Shown here: piece after piece, positions 8,510 through 16,664 of the stretch
Position numbering within the stretch: the stretch's first letter is position 1
Layout: the number at the start of each line of letters is the position of its first letter
Assembly: GCA_035573435.1 (NCBI GenBank)
Contig: DATMZR010000013.1
Location: 1-64,000, forward strand
Source of the DNA: Solirubrobacterales bacterium
GTDB taxonomy: Bacteria; Actinomycetota; Thermoleophilia; Solirubrobacterales; 70-9
Length of the DNA stretch: 64,000 nt
Direction: 5' to 3'
Program-made: the position numbers and the translations under genes
Notes under the pieces: generated by a model
The model's database searches: none
Told to the model about the DNA's origin: nothing
Seen by the model: the letters and a program-made list of their open reading frames with translations, nothing else

Positions 8510-9331
8510 CTAGGTGGCGGTGGACCGTGCGTCGCCCTGAACGGCGACCAGGAGCTTCCTGAGGGCGCGGCGCATGATCCGCGAGACCTGCATCTGGGAG
8601 ACGCCGAGTTGTCGCCCGATCTCGTACTGGTTCAGGTCCTCCTCGAAGCGAAGCCTGAGGACGCGGCGCTCGCGGTCGTCCAGCGGAGCCTCCTCGGCCG
8701 CGAGCTGGGCCTCGACGGCGTCGTAGCCCAGATCAGTTTGGCCGACGATCTCGACCATCGGCAGGGAGCTGCGATCCGTCCGGCTCAGGGGCACGTCTAG
8801 CGACAGGGTGCGACGCGTCTCGTCAGCGTGCAGGGCCTCCGAAACCTCTTCTTCCGCCAGGTCCAGGCGCGCGGCGATCTGCGACACGGTCGGCGTCCCT
8901 CCCAGCTCGTCGCCGAGTTCGGCTGCCACCTCGCTGACGGCCATGGTCCGCTCCTGCAGCCCTCTCGGCAGGCGCATCTCCCAAACCCGGTCGCGGAAGT
9001 GGCGGCGAAGCTCCCCCAATATGGTCGGCGCGGCATAGGCCACGAACGACCTCCCGCGGCTGAGGTCGAACCCGTCCAGGGCCTTGACAAGCCCCAGGCT
9101 GGCGACCTGAATCAGGTCCTCCACCTGCTCGCTGCCGCCCCGATAGCGCATTGCCAGGGCACGCGCAAGGGGCAGGAAGCGGCGTACCAGCTCCTCCTTC
9201 TGCGCCGGGTCACCCGTCTCTGCGTAGCCGCGAAGCAGTTCTGTATCCACCCGAGCCGCCAGGCCGCTCTGGCCGACCGTCGTTGTGGAAGCCGCGTCGG
9301 CTGGCGCTGCCCCCTCTTGGGTGCCAGACAT
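8510..9331 (-). CDS. SigB/SigF-type RNA polymerase sigma factor
   Basis: 273 residues with the domain order of stress and sporulation sigma factors. Region 2 is seen in VEDLIQVASLGLVKALDGFD and RSFVAYAAPTILGELRRHFRD, region 3 around residues 120-165, and region 4 in the helix-turn-helix LNQYEIGRQLGVSQMQVSRIM. It directs RNA polymerase to GTTT-N14-17-GGGTA type promoters in related actinobacteria. No anti-sigma or anti-anti-sigma gene is adjacent, which is unusual for the class. ATG 9331 has purine-rich AAAGGG about 10 bases upstream. It faces a Crp-family gene whose upstream region carries a matching promoter. Confidence 0.93.
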   Translation of the reverse strand: MSGTQEGAAPADAASTTTVGQSGLAARVDTELLRGYAETGDPAQKEELVRRFLPLARALAMRYRGGSEQVEDLIQVASLGLVKALDGFDLSRGRSFVAYAAPTILGELRRHFRDRVWEMRLPRGLQERTMAVSEVAAELGDELGGTPTVSQIAARLDLAEEEVSEALHADETRRTLSLDVPLSRTDRSSLPMVEIVGQTDLGYDAVEAQLAAEEAPLDDRERRVLRLRFEEDLNQYEIGRQLGVSQMQVSRIMRRALRKLLVAVQGDARSTAT

Positions 9332-9471
9332 GCCCTTACGACCCTTTCTCCTTGCTGCTCGAGAGTGCGAAAGAGCTTCCGCCGCCTCTGGCGATGGCCC
9401 TGAGCACCCCTGCGTCGCATATTAGCCGAGCCTCGGGGAGCCAGCGCAGCATCGGATTGGCCAGCTGGCCG

Positions 9472-9495
9472 GTTTTCTGGCGAACGCTTCGGGTA
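9472..9495 (+). promoter_or_regulatory. SigB/SigF-type promoter (GTTT-N15-GGGTA)
   Basis: GTTT at 9472-9475 and GGGTA at 9491-9495, separated by 15 bases, match the known SigB/SigF consensus of Gram-positive bacteria. The -10 element ends 4 bases before ATG 9500, so the message for the Crp-family gene would be leaderless or start at the second ATG (9506). The sigma gene of the same class is the divergent neighbour. The consensus is established knowledge; its use here is inference. Confidence 0.5.
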
Positions 9496-9499
9496 GTGG

Positions 9500-10225
9500 A
9501 TGGCCATGGGGACGGTGACGACTGCTATCGACGATCAAGCGGCGAAAAACGGGGATCGAGTCGACCTCCTCGCGCCGGATGGGGAGCTCGCTCGCGCCGT
9601 GTCGCCGGCGGCGCGCCGTGGGCCGGAATCACGGCTCTCCGCCGACGTCCTGAAGCTCAAGCGTGGTCCGTGGGAGCCGGACGCGCGCGAACCCTCCGCG
9701 CGTCACCTCGGCTTTCTGATGCTCGACGGTCTCGTCGGTCGCCGCGTCCTGGTCCCCGAGCGAGGCCGGAGCCTCGAGCTGCTGGGTCAGGGCGATCTCT
9801 TTCGCCCCTGGCAGGATGAGGCCGCATCGTTCGAGCAGTTGTCCTGGACGGTGATCGAGCCGGCGGCGATCGCCGTGCTGGACGAGCCGCTCGCTTCCCG
9901 CGCCCGGGAGATCCCGCAGGTGCTCGAGGCGCTCACCGACCGCGCTCTGAGGCGGTCGCGCCGCCTCGCTGTCAGCGCCGCGATCGCCAACACCGTCGGG
10001 GTCGAGGAGCGCCTGCTTCTCAGCCTGTGGCAGTTGGCCGAGCTCTGGGGGCGAAAGGCCCCTGAAGGGGCGGTTCTGCCCTTCCGGCTCTCGCATCAGA
10101 CGCTTGCGGACCTCGTCGGCGCCCGGCGCCCAACGGTCACGCTCGCGCTGCGAAACATCACCGAGCGGGAGCTCTTGCGGCGCGGCGATTCGGGCCACTG
10201 GATCCTGATCGGCGACCCCCCCTAG
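9500..10225 (+). CDS. Crp/Fnr family transcriptional regulator
   Basis: 241 residues. The middle shows a degenerate cyclic-nucleotide-binding-like fold (GLVGRRVLVPERGRSLELLG, then GDLFRPW), without the phosphate-binding cassette expected for cAMP binding. The C-terminal winged helix is clear in LSHQTLADLVGARRPTVTLAL with a following wing. No cysteine cluster for an Fe-S centre is present. The ligand is unknown. The gene is divergent from a SigB-type sigma gene and probably transcribed by it. Confidence 0.9.
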   Translation: MAMGTVTTAIDDQAAKNGDRVDLLAPDGELARAVSPAARRGPESRLSADVLKLKRGPWEPDAREPSARHLGFLMLDGLVGRRVLVPERGRSLELLGQGDLFRPWQDEAASFEQLSWTVIEPAAIAVLDEPLASRAREIPQVLEALTDRALRRSRRLAVSAAIANTVGVEERLLLSLWQLAELWGRKAPEGAVLPFRLSHQTLADLVGARRPTVTLALRNITERELLRRGDSGHWILIGDPP

Positions 10226-10264
10226 ACCGCCGCGCGGGGGAGCGGGCCGCCTTCCCGACCCGTC

Positions 10265-10603
10265 TTACTGGCGCTTCCAGCCGCGCCCGAACAGGCGTCC
10301 GAAGCGCCCGGTGCGCGGGTTCGGCCGGAAAATTGCCGCAGCGCGCTCCGGCGGCGGCAATGAGGCCGCCTCGTCCGCGGTGATCGCGAGCGTGACGCCA
10401 CGCTCGGCGGTCCGAGCCACCTCTGGGCCGTCGACGAAGCGAAGCTCGCGACCCGGGGTCTCGATCACGATCCCGTCGAGGATGTGCTCGCGGTAGTTGT
10501 CGACCACCTCATCGACCTTGCCGACCTCCATGCCGTCGGAGCCGTAGACCGGCGTTCCCCGCTCCACCGCCGCGTAGTGAATCGCGTTGCCGTCGTCGAT
10601 CAT
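10265..10603 (-). CDS. PRC-barrel domain protein
   Basis: 112 residues from ATG 10603, which is preceded by TATGCT and a 9-base spacer. The core GTPVYGSDGMEVGKVDEVVDN followed by LDGIVIET reads as a PRC-barrel beta domain, a fold found in the RimM C-terminus and photosynthetic reaction-centre H subunits and in many small stress proteins. The C-terminal tail is basic (GRFGRLFGRGWKR). No membrane segment. The specific role is unknown. Confidence 0.82.
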   Translation of the reverse strand: MIDDGNAIHYAAVERGTPVYGSDGMEVGKVDEVVDNYREHILDGIVIETPGRELRFVDGPEVARTAERGVTLAITADEAASLPPPERAAAIFRPNPRTGRFGRLFGRGWKRQ

Positions 10604-10649
10604 GCTCGGCAAAGCATAGGGGGCGGCCCCCGCAGCTCGAGTGAGGCGC

Positions 10650-11162
10650 TCACTCGATCCGCTGAACCTCGATCGTCCAATCGGTTCCGGTGACGTCGAG
10701 GTAGTAGGTGCCCGTGGGCTGGTCGATGCGGGTCGAACCGGTCAGCGAACCCCTCTCGTTGACGAGGTTGTACCCGCTGAACTCGCCTCCTTGCGGGGGG
10801 TTCAAGTTGATGATGTCGTTGGTGTCGCCGCCGAAGGCATAGGCGATCCTGACCTCGCCGGCGGGCAGCTCGAATGTGTCCGTCTTGGCAGACCCAGCGC
10901 CGGTGAACCTCGTGATCGTCGTCCACCGCCCTGAGGGTGCGATCGCCGACTCACCGCCGCCGACCCGAGACTCTGCGTCGGCAAGCTCGTGTCGTGCATG
11001 GGACAAACGCGCCCGCGTATTGTCCAGGTCGTCGTCCTTGCTCGAGAGCGAGGACGCAAGCGGAATCGCGACCGCAACCGCCGCAACCGCCGCGCCGATC
11101 AGTGCGGCGATGAGGAGGGCGAGCAGCTCGTGCCGTATGGCCCAGATTCGAAGACGGCCCAT
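10650..11162 (-). CDS. Membrane-anchored protein of unknown function
   Basis: 170 residues. A single strong membrane helix spans about residues 13-38 (LLALLIAALIGAAVAAVAV...). A short charged coiled-coil-like stretch follows (DDDLDNTRARLSHARHELAD), then an extracytoplasmic Gly/Thr-rich domain (residues 75-170) ending TYYLDVTGTDWTIEVQRIE, which looks beta-structured. The topology, anchor plus spacer plus outside domain, is clear; the family is not recognised. The start has TAGGCT six bases upstream. Confidence 0.8.
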   Translation of the reverse strand: MGRLRIWAIRHELLALLIAALIGAAVAAVAVAIPLASSLSSKDDDLDNTRARLSHARHELADAESRVGGGESAIAPSGRWTTITRFTGAGSAKTDTFELPAGEVRIAYAFGGDTNDIINLNPPQGGEFSGYNLVNERGSLTGSTRIDQPTGTYYLDVTGTDWTIEVQRIE

Positions 11163-11168
11163 TCCGGC

Positions 11169-11174
11169 AGCCTA
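11169..11174 (-). promoter_or_regulatory. Probable -10 hexamer (TAGGCT) for the gene at 11162
   Basis: TAGGCT on the minus strand with a 6-base spacer to ATG 11162 and no Shine-Dalgarno sequence; leaderless arrangement. Confidence 0.45.
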
Positions 11175-11224
11175 GAGTCGGGGAGCGTGACGGGTCGCAC
11201 TCTCACTATCTCCGGGTTCGCATA

Positions 11225-11638
11225 ATGGCCGGGTATTCGGGAACGCCGCTGCCCCGTAAGCTCGGGATCGCCGAGGGCGATCGGGTGGCGTTTTCCAGGG
11301 CTCCGGGCGGATTTCGTTCGACCCTCGGTCCGCTGCCTGATGGAGTGGCGGTTCGGACCCGGGTCCGTGGACCGTTGGACGTCATAGTCGCCTTCTTTGA
11401 TCGCCGCCCTGAGCTCGAGCGGCGCTTCTCAGCGCTCGCCACGGCCGTCGAACCGGACGGCGGGCTCTGGATCGCGTGGCCGAAGGGGTCCTCCGGAGTC
11501 ATCACCGACCTGAACGAGGACGTCGTTCGCCACGTCGCGATCACCAACGGCATGGTGGACAACAAGGTTTGCGCGATCGACGACACCTGGTCCGGGTTGC
11601 GACTCGTCTACCGGCTGCGCGATCGCCGGTCACGCTAG
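11225..11638 (+). CDS. DUF3052 family protein
   Basis: 137 residues. The order PLPRKLGIAEGDRVAF, then VIVAFF...ELERRF, then LWIAWPKGSSGVITDLNEDVVR and VDNKVCAIDDTWSGLRLVYR is the DUF3052 pattern, common in Actinobacteria. It is a small soluble protein with no membrane segment. The function of the family is not established. It is divergent from the membrane-anchored protein and convergent with the alpha/beta hydrolase gene, whose stop lies 18 bases away. Confidence 0.88.
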   Translation: MAGYSGTPLPRKLGIAEGDRVAFSRAPGGFRSTLGPLPDGVAVRTRVRGPLDVIVAFFDRRPELERRFSALATAVEPDGGLWIAWPKGSSGVITDLNEDVVRHVAITNGMVDNKVCAIDDTWSGLRLVYRLRDRRSR

Positions 11639-11656
11639 GGCGCGATCGCCCCTCTG

Positions 11657-12505
11657 TCAGAGCCTCTCCGCTACCTCCGGCTCGGCGCAAAACGAAGCGA
11701 TCAGCCGCGACAACCTGCCGCCCTGCCACGCCAGGGGCGACTCGCCTTCAGCCTCGCTGGTCAGGCGCGCACGGGGAAGGCGCTCCGCGTAGGCCGCAGC
11801 CACGGCGTATGGGTGGCCGGGATCGGCTTCGTCCCGGCTGGCAACCACGAGCGCTGGGACCTCGCAGAACTCGAGCTCCGAGATCGCCTCGAACGGCGCC
11901 GAGCGTGGCACCTCGCGAATGGCCCGCGCAACCGCCAGCGGATGGCGGTGCTCGAGCAGTCGCCGGCGGGTGAAGCGCAGGATCGTCTCCCGCCAGGCCG
12001 GGGGAAGCCCATGATCGTAGGCGTCCATGAACCCTTCCACCCCACCTTGCTCGAGCCCGTCAGCGAGCCGGTCCCAGCCTGCTAGCACCTGCTCGTCCAC
12101 GAACCCCATGTAGGTGGGACCGATGAGCACCACCCCGGCAAGCCGGTCGCCGTGCGCGAGCGCGCTTGAGACGGCCGTGTGGGCCCCCATCGAATGGCCT
12201 GCCAGCACCACGGCACGGTCGCCGACCTCGGAAGCGAGCACGGCTTCCAGGTCGGATGTCAGCTCGGCGTACGAGTAGCCGCCGTGCGACGGGGCGGGGT
12301 CGGATTCGCCGTGGCCCCGGGCGTCGTAGGAGAGCTGGCGGTATCCGCGCCGGGCAAGAGCGTTCGAGCCATGGACCACGTAACGACGCGTCGCCGTGAT
12401 GCCGTGGAGCAGCACGATTGGTGGGCCGTCCCCGATCGACTCACCGGCCAGCCGCTGCTCATCCCTTTCGACGGCGAGCTCGGCCGGCTCGATGCTGCCT
12501 TTCAC
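11657..12505 (-). CDS. Alpha/beta hydrolase
   Basis: 282 residues from GTG 12505; an in-frame TTG at 12550 would overlap the upstream peroxiredoxin gene. The fold's landmarks are present: oxyanion segment IVLLHGITATRRYV, DARGHGESD, nucleophile elbow AGHSMGAHT (Ser), an acid in ASRDEADPGHPYA and a late histidine in that same segment. The nucleophile serine suggests an esterase, lipase or acylase rather than an epoxide hydrolase. The substrate cannot be read from the sequence. It follows the peroxiredoxin gene by 13 bases. Confidence 0.85.
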   Translation of the reverse strand: MKGSIEPAELAVERDEQRLAGESIGDGPPIVLLHGITATRRYVVHGSNALARRGYRQLSYDARGHGESDPAPSHGGYSYAELTSDLEAVLASEVGDRAVVLAGHSMGAHTAVSSALAHGDRLAGVVLIGPTYMGFVDEQVLAGWDRLADGLEQGGVEGFMDAYDHGLPPAWRETILRFTRRRLLEHRHPLAVARAIREVPRSAPFEAISELEFCEVPALVVASRDEADPGHPYAVAAAYAERLPRARLTSEAEGESPLAWQGGRLSRLIASFCAEPEVAERL

Positions 12506-12518
12506 GAGGCCGGCCGGC

Positions 12519-12989
12519 TCAGCTGACCGCTTCGGCACGCGCGCGCTCAAGCGATCGCTTCAGGTCCTCGACGTCCTGGTAGCCGAGACCCAGCAGCGCG
12601 ACCTGGCGGTATCGCACGATTCCCTCGGGATCCACGATGAAGATCGAGCGCCGCACGATCCCCCCGGGGCCGAGAACGCCGTATGCCCGAATCGTCTTTC
12701 GTTCGGGATCGGCGAGCAGCGGCACCGTGAGTTCATACTTGGCCCGGAACCGCTCGTGGGAGTCGAGCGACTGCGGTGACACACCGACCACCTCGGCGTC
12801 GAGCTCGTCCAGCCGGTCGGCGGCATCGCGGTAGGAGCAGAACTGCCGGGTGCACACGGGAGTGAAGTCGCCGGGGTAGAAGGCGAGCACGAGCCAGCGT
12901 CCCCGGAAGTCGGCCAGCCTCGCAGTGTGGCCTCCGGTCCCGGGAAGCTCGAAGTCCGGGGCGCTGTCGCCTACAGCGATCCGCGCCAT
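12519..12989 (-). CDS. bcp: Peroxiredoxin, BCP/PrxQ type
   Basis: 156 residues. Reduces hydrogen peroxide and organic hydroperoxides. The active site [15 protein letters not shown] contains the peroxidatic cysteine (Cys46) and a second cysteine five residues on (Cys51), the arrangement of atypical two-cysteine BCP/PrxQ enzymes. Thr43 and Pro44 of the catalytic pocket are conserved. ATG 12989 is 4 bases after the stop of the cyclophilin gene, and AAGGAGG lies within that gene's last codons, so translation is likely coupled. Confidence 0.94.
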   Translation of the reverse strand: MARIAVGDSAPDFELPGTGGHTARLADFRGRWLVLAFYPGDFTPVCTRQFCSYRDAADRLDELDAEVVGVSPQSLDSHERFRAKYELTVPLLADPERKTIRAYGVLGPGGIVRRSIFIVDPEGIVRYRQVALLGLGYQDVEDLKRSLERARAEAVS

Positions 12990-12993
12990 CCCC

Positions 12994-13671
12994 CTAGCCC
13001 TCCTTGACAGTGATCGTCCGGATCACGACCGGAGCGAGTGGCGTGCCTTCGTCGCCGCTGGATGGATCGCCGAGCTTCGAGATCCGATCGACGACGTCTT
13101 CGCCCGAGCTCAGCTTTCCGAGCAGCGCGTAGTTGGGTGGGAGGCCGGCATCAGCCGCGGTCACCACGAAGAACTGGCTACCGGAGGCGCCCGGCGGCTC
13201 GAAGCCCGTCTTCACCATCGCCACCGTCCCTCTCGTGTACTGGAGGTTGGTCGGGGGCGGCTCGTCCACGGAGTAGCCGGGCCCTCCCCTGCCGGTCCCC
13301 AGCGGGTCGCCGCCCTGGATCACGAAACCGGGCACGATCCGGTGAAAGATAGTGTCGTCGTAGACACCCTCACGCGATAGGTGGATGAAGGAGCTCACGG
13401 TCTTCGGCGCGCGCTTGGCGTCGAGCGCGATCTCGAAGGTGCCGCAGCTCGTCTTTACCGAGGCCACCGGGCTCTGCCCCTCCCCCACCGCCCTGCCGGG
13501 CGGCTTGAGGTCGACCCGCTTGCGGGCCGGCGCCTGGGCGTCCTGGCAGCCTGCGGGAAGCTCCGCGGAGGTGGATTCTGTGCCGTCGTCTCCTCCGCAG
13601 GCCGCCAGCGTGAGCGCCGTGAGCGCCGCGATGAGCACCGCGGCCAAGCGTGGTGCGGGCCGGCTCGGCAT
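12994..13671 (-). CDS. Cyclophilin-type peptidyl-prolyl isomerase, lipoprotein
   Basis: 225 residues from ATG 13671. An N-terminal signal with lipobox LTLAAC marks a lipoprotein anchored outside the cytoplasmic membrane. The cyclophilin domain follows a 50-residue linker: [35 protein letters not shown] (catalytic Arg and Gln), GASGSQFFV and [11 protein letters not shown]. It helps folding of exported proteins by proline isomerisation. Longer in-frame starts upstream would add a meaningless Arg/Pro-rich segment and cut off the signal peptide. Confidence 0.94.
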   Translation of the reverse strand: MPSRPAPRLAAVLIAALTALTLAACGGDDGTESTSAELPAGCQDAQAPARKRVDLKPPGRAVGEGQSPVASVKTSCGTFEIALDAKRAPKTVSSFIHLSREGVYDDTIFHRIVPGFVIQGGDPLGTGRGGPGYSVDEPPPTNLQYTRGTVAMVKTGFEPPGASGSQFFVVTAADAGLPPNYALLGKLSSGEDVVDRISKLGDPSSGDEGTPLAPVVIRTITVKEG

Positions 13672-13716
13672 GGGCGGCGGAGCGTAGCTGGCCGGCGGAG
13701 CGCGCGGCACGACAAG

Positions 13717-14385
13717 ATGTCTCCCCTTATGGCGACCCCCGAGCGACGACCGACCCCGCGGCGAATCCGCGTCGTCGGCCGCATGCTGAACCGGCTCATC
13801 GTGCGGGCGCCCTGGGCCTGGCCGGCGTTTCGCGGCCCCATGCGGCGCTTTTTCGATCGCTCGGCGCCCGGCTGGGACGGGCGCACCGCAGCAGGCTCCG
13901 TGGAGCACCTCGCCCCACTGGCCGCCGCGCTCCTCCACGTGAAGCCGGCGCCGGAGCGCGTGCTCGAGGTCGGCACCGGAACCGGTGCGGGGGCACTGTT
14001 GCTCGCGCGGGAGTTCCCGCAGGCGAGCGTTCGCGGCGTCGACTTCTCCGAGGAGATGATTCGGGCGGCCGCCGACAAGGTCGGCTTGGACCCAGAGGGT
14101 CGAGTGGCCTTTCGCGTCGCCGACGCCGCCGACTTGCCGTACGACGACGACTCATTCGACCTGGTTGGCCACCTCAACATGCCTCCGTTCATTGACGAGG
14201 TGGCCCGCGTCCTGCGTCCCGGGGGCCATGTCGTGGTTGCCTCGAGCTGGGGTGAGGCGACCCCCTTCTACACGCCCAGCGCCGTGCTCGACTGGGGTTT
14301 CGCCAAGCGGGGGATCGAGCCCATGGAGGCCGGGGGAGCCGTCTCTGGCACTTATTGGATTGGGCGCAAGCCGCTCCCCGACTAG
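13717..14385 (+). CDS. SAM-dependent methyltransferase (class I)
   Basis: About 222 residues; ATG 13729 is an alternative start. The Rossmann-type motif I is VLEVGTGTGAGALLLA, motif II is VRGVDFSEEMI, and the post-II segment ADAADLPYDDDSFDLVGHLN matches methyltransferases of the UbiE/MenG-like group. The N-terminus is basic. The substrate is unknown. The gene is divergent from the cyclophilin gene, and its stop TAG is part of the promoter-like hexamer of the next gene. Confidence 0.88.
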   Translation: MSPLMATPERRPTPRRIRVVGRMLNRLIVRAPWAWPAFRGPMRRFFDRSAPGWDGRTAAGSVEHLAPLAAALLHVKPAPERVLEVGTGTGAGALLLAREFPQASVRGVDFSEEMIRAAADKVGLDPEGRVAFRVADAADLPYDDDSFDLVGHLNMPPFIDEVARVLRPGGHVVVASSWGEATPFYTPSAVLDWGFAKRGIEPMEAGGAVSGTYWIGRKPLPD

Positions 14386-14388
14386 ATT
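14383..14388 (+). promoter_or_regulatory. Probable -10 hexamer (TAGATT) for the lipid kinase-murT-gatD run
   Basis: TAGATT with a 6-base spacer to ATG 14395. Its first three bases are the stop codon of the methyltransferase gene, so terminator of one frame and promoter of the next share bases. A leaderless start for the cell-wall operon is inferred. Confidence 0.5.
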
Positions 14389-14394
14389 CCCGGC

Positions 14395-15279
14395 ATGGCC
14401 GGCGGCGCGCGCCATCAGCTCATAGTCAACCCCTCAGCCGGCGGCGGGCGGGCGCGCAAGGTCCTTCCCGAGCTCGAGGCCGCCCTCCGTGCCCAGGGAC
14501 TTGACTACGGGATCGTGCTCACGACCAGCCTCGACCATGGCCGCGAGGAGGCTCTCGCCGCGGCCGCGGCCGGGCAGATTCCGGTGGTGATGAGCGGCGA
14601 CGGGCTGATCGGCCAGGTCGGCGGCGCCCTGGCCGGTGCCGGGGTCCCGATGGGCCTGATCCCCGGTGGCCGCGGCAACGACCTGGCGCGTGTCCTGGGG
14701 ATCCCGACCGAGATCCCCGGCGCCGTCGGCGTGCTCGCCGCTGGGAGGACGCGGACGATCGACGTCGGCGAGGTGAACGACCGCCGTTTCGTGGGCATCG
14801 CCAGTTGCGGCTTCGACTCCGAGGCCAACAGGATTGCCAACCAGGTTCGTCTGGTGAAGGGGAACCTCGTCTATCTGTATGCGGCGCTGCGCGCCCTGGC
14901 CGCCTGGAAACCGGCCCGCTTCGAGGTCGTGCTGGACGGCCATCTCCGCTCGTTCACGGGATACTCGGTCGCCGCCGCGAACAACAAGGCATTCGGAGGT
15001 GGCATGTTCGTGGCGCCGGGGGCGGAGCTCGACGATGGCAAGCTCGATGTCGTCTGGGTCGGTCAGGTGGCCAAGCTCCGCTTCCTGATTAACCTGCCGA
15101 AGGTGTTCAAGGGCCGTCACGTCGACAACCAGGAAGTGACGGTCGTGCGTGCCGCAGAGGTCACGATCAGCGCCGACCGTCCGTTTGCGGTCTATGCGGA
15201 TGGGGATCACCTGGCGGATCTGCCGGCGACCGTCCGTGTCCTCCCCCGAGCGCTGACGGTGATCGCGCCCGCTCCATGA
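14395..15279 (+). CDS. Diacylglycerol/sphingosine kinase-like lipid kinase
   Basis: 294 residues with the DAGK catalytic fold: IVNPSAGGGRARK near the N-terminus, then VMSGDGLIGQVGGAL and GLIPGGRGNDLARVLGIP. Family members phosphorylate diacylglycerol or related lipids with ATP. The glycine-rich loop reads SGDGL, as in sphingosine kinases, instead of GGDGT. The usual glutamate three residues on is a glutamine and the following asparagine a glycine, so activity or specificity may differ. The stop overlaps the murT start by 4 bases, placing this enzyme at the head of the lipid II amidation operon. Confidence 0.88.
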   Translation: MAGGARHQLIVNPSAGGGRARKVLPELEAALRAQGLDYGIVLTTSLDHGREEALAAAAAGQIPVVMSGDGLIGQVGGALAGAGVPMGLIPGGRGNDLARVLGIPTEIPGAVGVLAAGRTRTIDVGEVNDRRFVGIASCGFDSEANRIANQVRLVKGNLVYLYAALRALAAWKPARFEVVLDGHLRSFTGYSVAAANNKAFGGGMFVAPGAELDDGKLDVVWVGQVAKLRFLINLPKVFKGRHVDNQEVTVVRAAEVTISADRPFAVYADGDHLADLPATVRVLPRALTVIAPAP

Positions 15280-16664
15280 GCGGCATGTTCGGTCCCAAGC
15301 TCGCGCTGGCGCGGGCGGCGGGGGCACTAAGTCGCCGCAGCGGTCGTGGCGGGGGAACAACGCTGCCAGGCCGCCTGCTGTTGCGCCTGGAGCCGGATGC
15401 GATCTCGCGGCTCGGGACGCGCCTTGTGGATGGCTCCGTGATCGTCAGCGCGACCAACGGAAAGACCACCACCGCCGGGATGCTGGCCGCGGCGATGCGG
15501 GCCGTGGGTCGCGTGCCCGTTCACAACCGGGCCGGCTCGAACATGAGCTGGGGCGTCGCGACCGCGCTCTTGGAGCAGCCGGGCACCGAAGGCCTGTTCG
15601 AGGTCGACGAGGCCTGGCTGCCGGGGATGGCGAAGGAGCTGGAACCCCGCCTGGTCGTGCTCGGCAACCTGTTCCGCGACCAGCTCGATCGTTACGGGGA
15701 GTTGGAGCGTCTGGCCGACGAGTGGGCGGACCTCGTGGAGGCCCTCGCCGGCCAGACCGAGTTCGTGCTGAACGCCGACGATCCGCTGATCGCCGATCTC
15801 GGCCGCGACCGCGATCTGGCCCGCCGCCCCGGCGTGACCTACTTCGGCATCGAGGATCCGAGCCAGGCCCTGCCCGAGCTTCAGCACGCTTTCGACGCCA
15901 AGCACTGCCGCCGCTGCGGCGCGCCATACGTCTATGAGCGAGCCTTCGTCGGGCACCTGGGCCACTACAGCTGCCCCCGCTGCCACGCCGACCGGCCACG
16001 ACCGGACGTCGCAGCAACCCGCGTCGACCTGGAGGGAATGCGCGGCTCGCGCGCCACCGTGCGGGCACCCGGAGGCGAGATCGAGTTGCGCCTTCCCCTC
16101 CCCGGCCTCTACAACGTCTACAACGCCCTCGCCGCGCTGACCGCGGCCGTGCGGCTCAGTATTCCGCTCGAGCAGGCGGGGCGCGCGCTGGGTGAGATGG
16201 AGGCCGTGTTCGGGCGTGTCGAGACCATTGCAGTGGCCGACAAGGCTGTCTCCATCCTGCTGATCAAGAACCCGGCCGGCGCCAACGAGGTCCTGCGCAC
16301 GCTCCTGCTCGAGGCGGATGCAACGGGCAACGGCCATGGCCTGGACCTGTGGATCGCCCTCAACGACCGGATCGCCGACGGCCGCGACGTCTCCTGGGTT
16401 TGGGACGCCGACTTCGAGCTGCTGGCCGGTCGCGTCCGTCACGTCGCCTGCGCAGGCACCCGGGCCGCCGAGATGGCGGTGCGCCTCAAGTACGCCGGGC
16501 TGCCGCCGGAAGCGATCACGGTCACTGAGGCGATCGACGACTCCCTCGATCGCGCTCTCGCCGAGGCAGAGGGCCAACTCTTCGCCCTGCCAACCTATAC
16601 CGCCCTGCTCGAGCTCCGCACCATGCTCGCGAAGCGAGGGCTCGCCAGGAGGTACTGGGCGTGA
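15276..16664 (+). CDS. murT: Lipid II isoglutaminyl synthase, MurT subunit
   Basis: With GatD, MurT amidates the alpha-carboxyl of D-Glu in the lipid II stem peptide. The 462-residue protein has the Mur ligase P-loop ATNGKTTTAGML, central domain motifs RDQLDRYGELE and NADDPLIA, and the MurT-specific Cys4 zinc ribbon CRRCGAPY...CPRCHAD around residues 210-235. The C-terminal DUF1727 region contains LLIKNPAGANEVLR. It overlaps the lipid kinase and the next methyltransferase by 4 bases each, so the four genes from 14395 to 18117 form one tightly coupled run. Confidence 0.95.
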   Translation: MSGMFGPKLALARAAGALSRRSGRGGGTTLPGRLLLRLEPDAISRLGTRLVDGSVIVSATNGKTTTAGMLAAAMRAVGRVPVHNRAGSNMSWGVATALLEQPGTEGLFEVDEAWLPGMAKELEPRLVVLGNLFRDQLDRYGELERLADEWADLVEALAGQTEFVLNADDPLIADLGRDRDLARRPGVTYFGIEDPSQALPELQHAFDAKHCRRCGAPYVYERAFVGHLGHYSCPRCHADRPRPDVAATRVDLEGMRGSRATVRAPGGEIELRLPLPGLYNVYNALAALTAAVRLSIPLEQAGRALGEMEAVFGRVETIAVADKAVSILLIKNPAGANEVLRTLLLEADATGNGHGLDLWIALNDRIADGRDVSWVWDADFELLAGRVRHVACAGTRAAEMAVRLKYAGLPPEAITVTEAIDDSLDRALAEAEGQLFALPTYTALLELRTMLAKRGLARRYWA

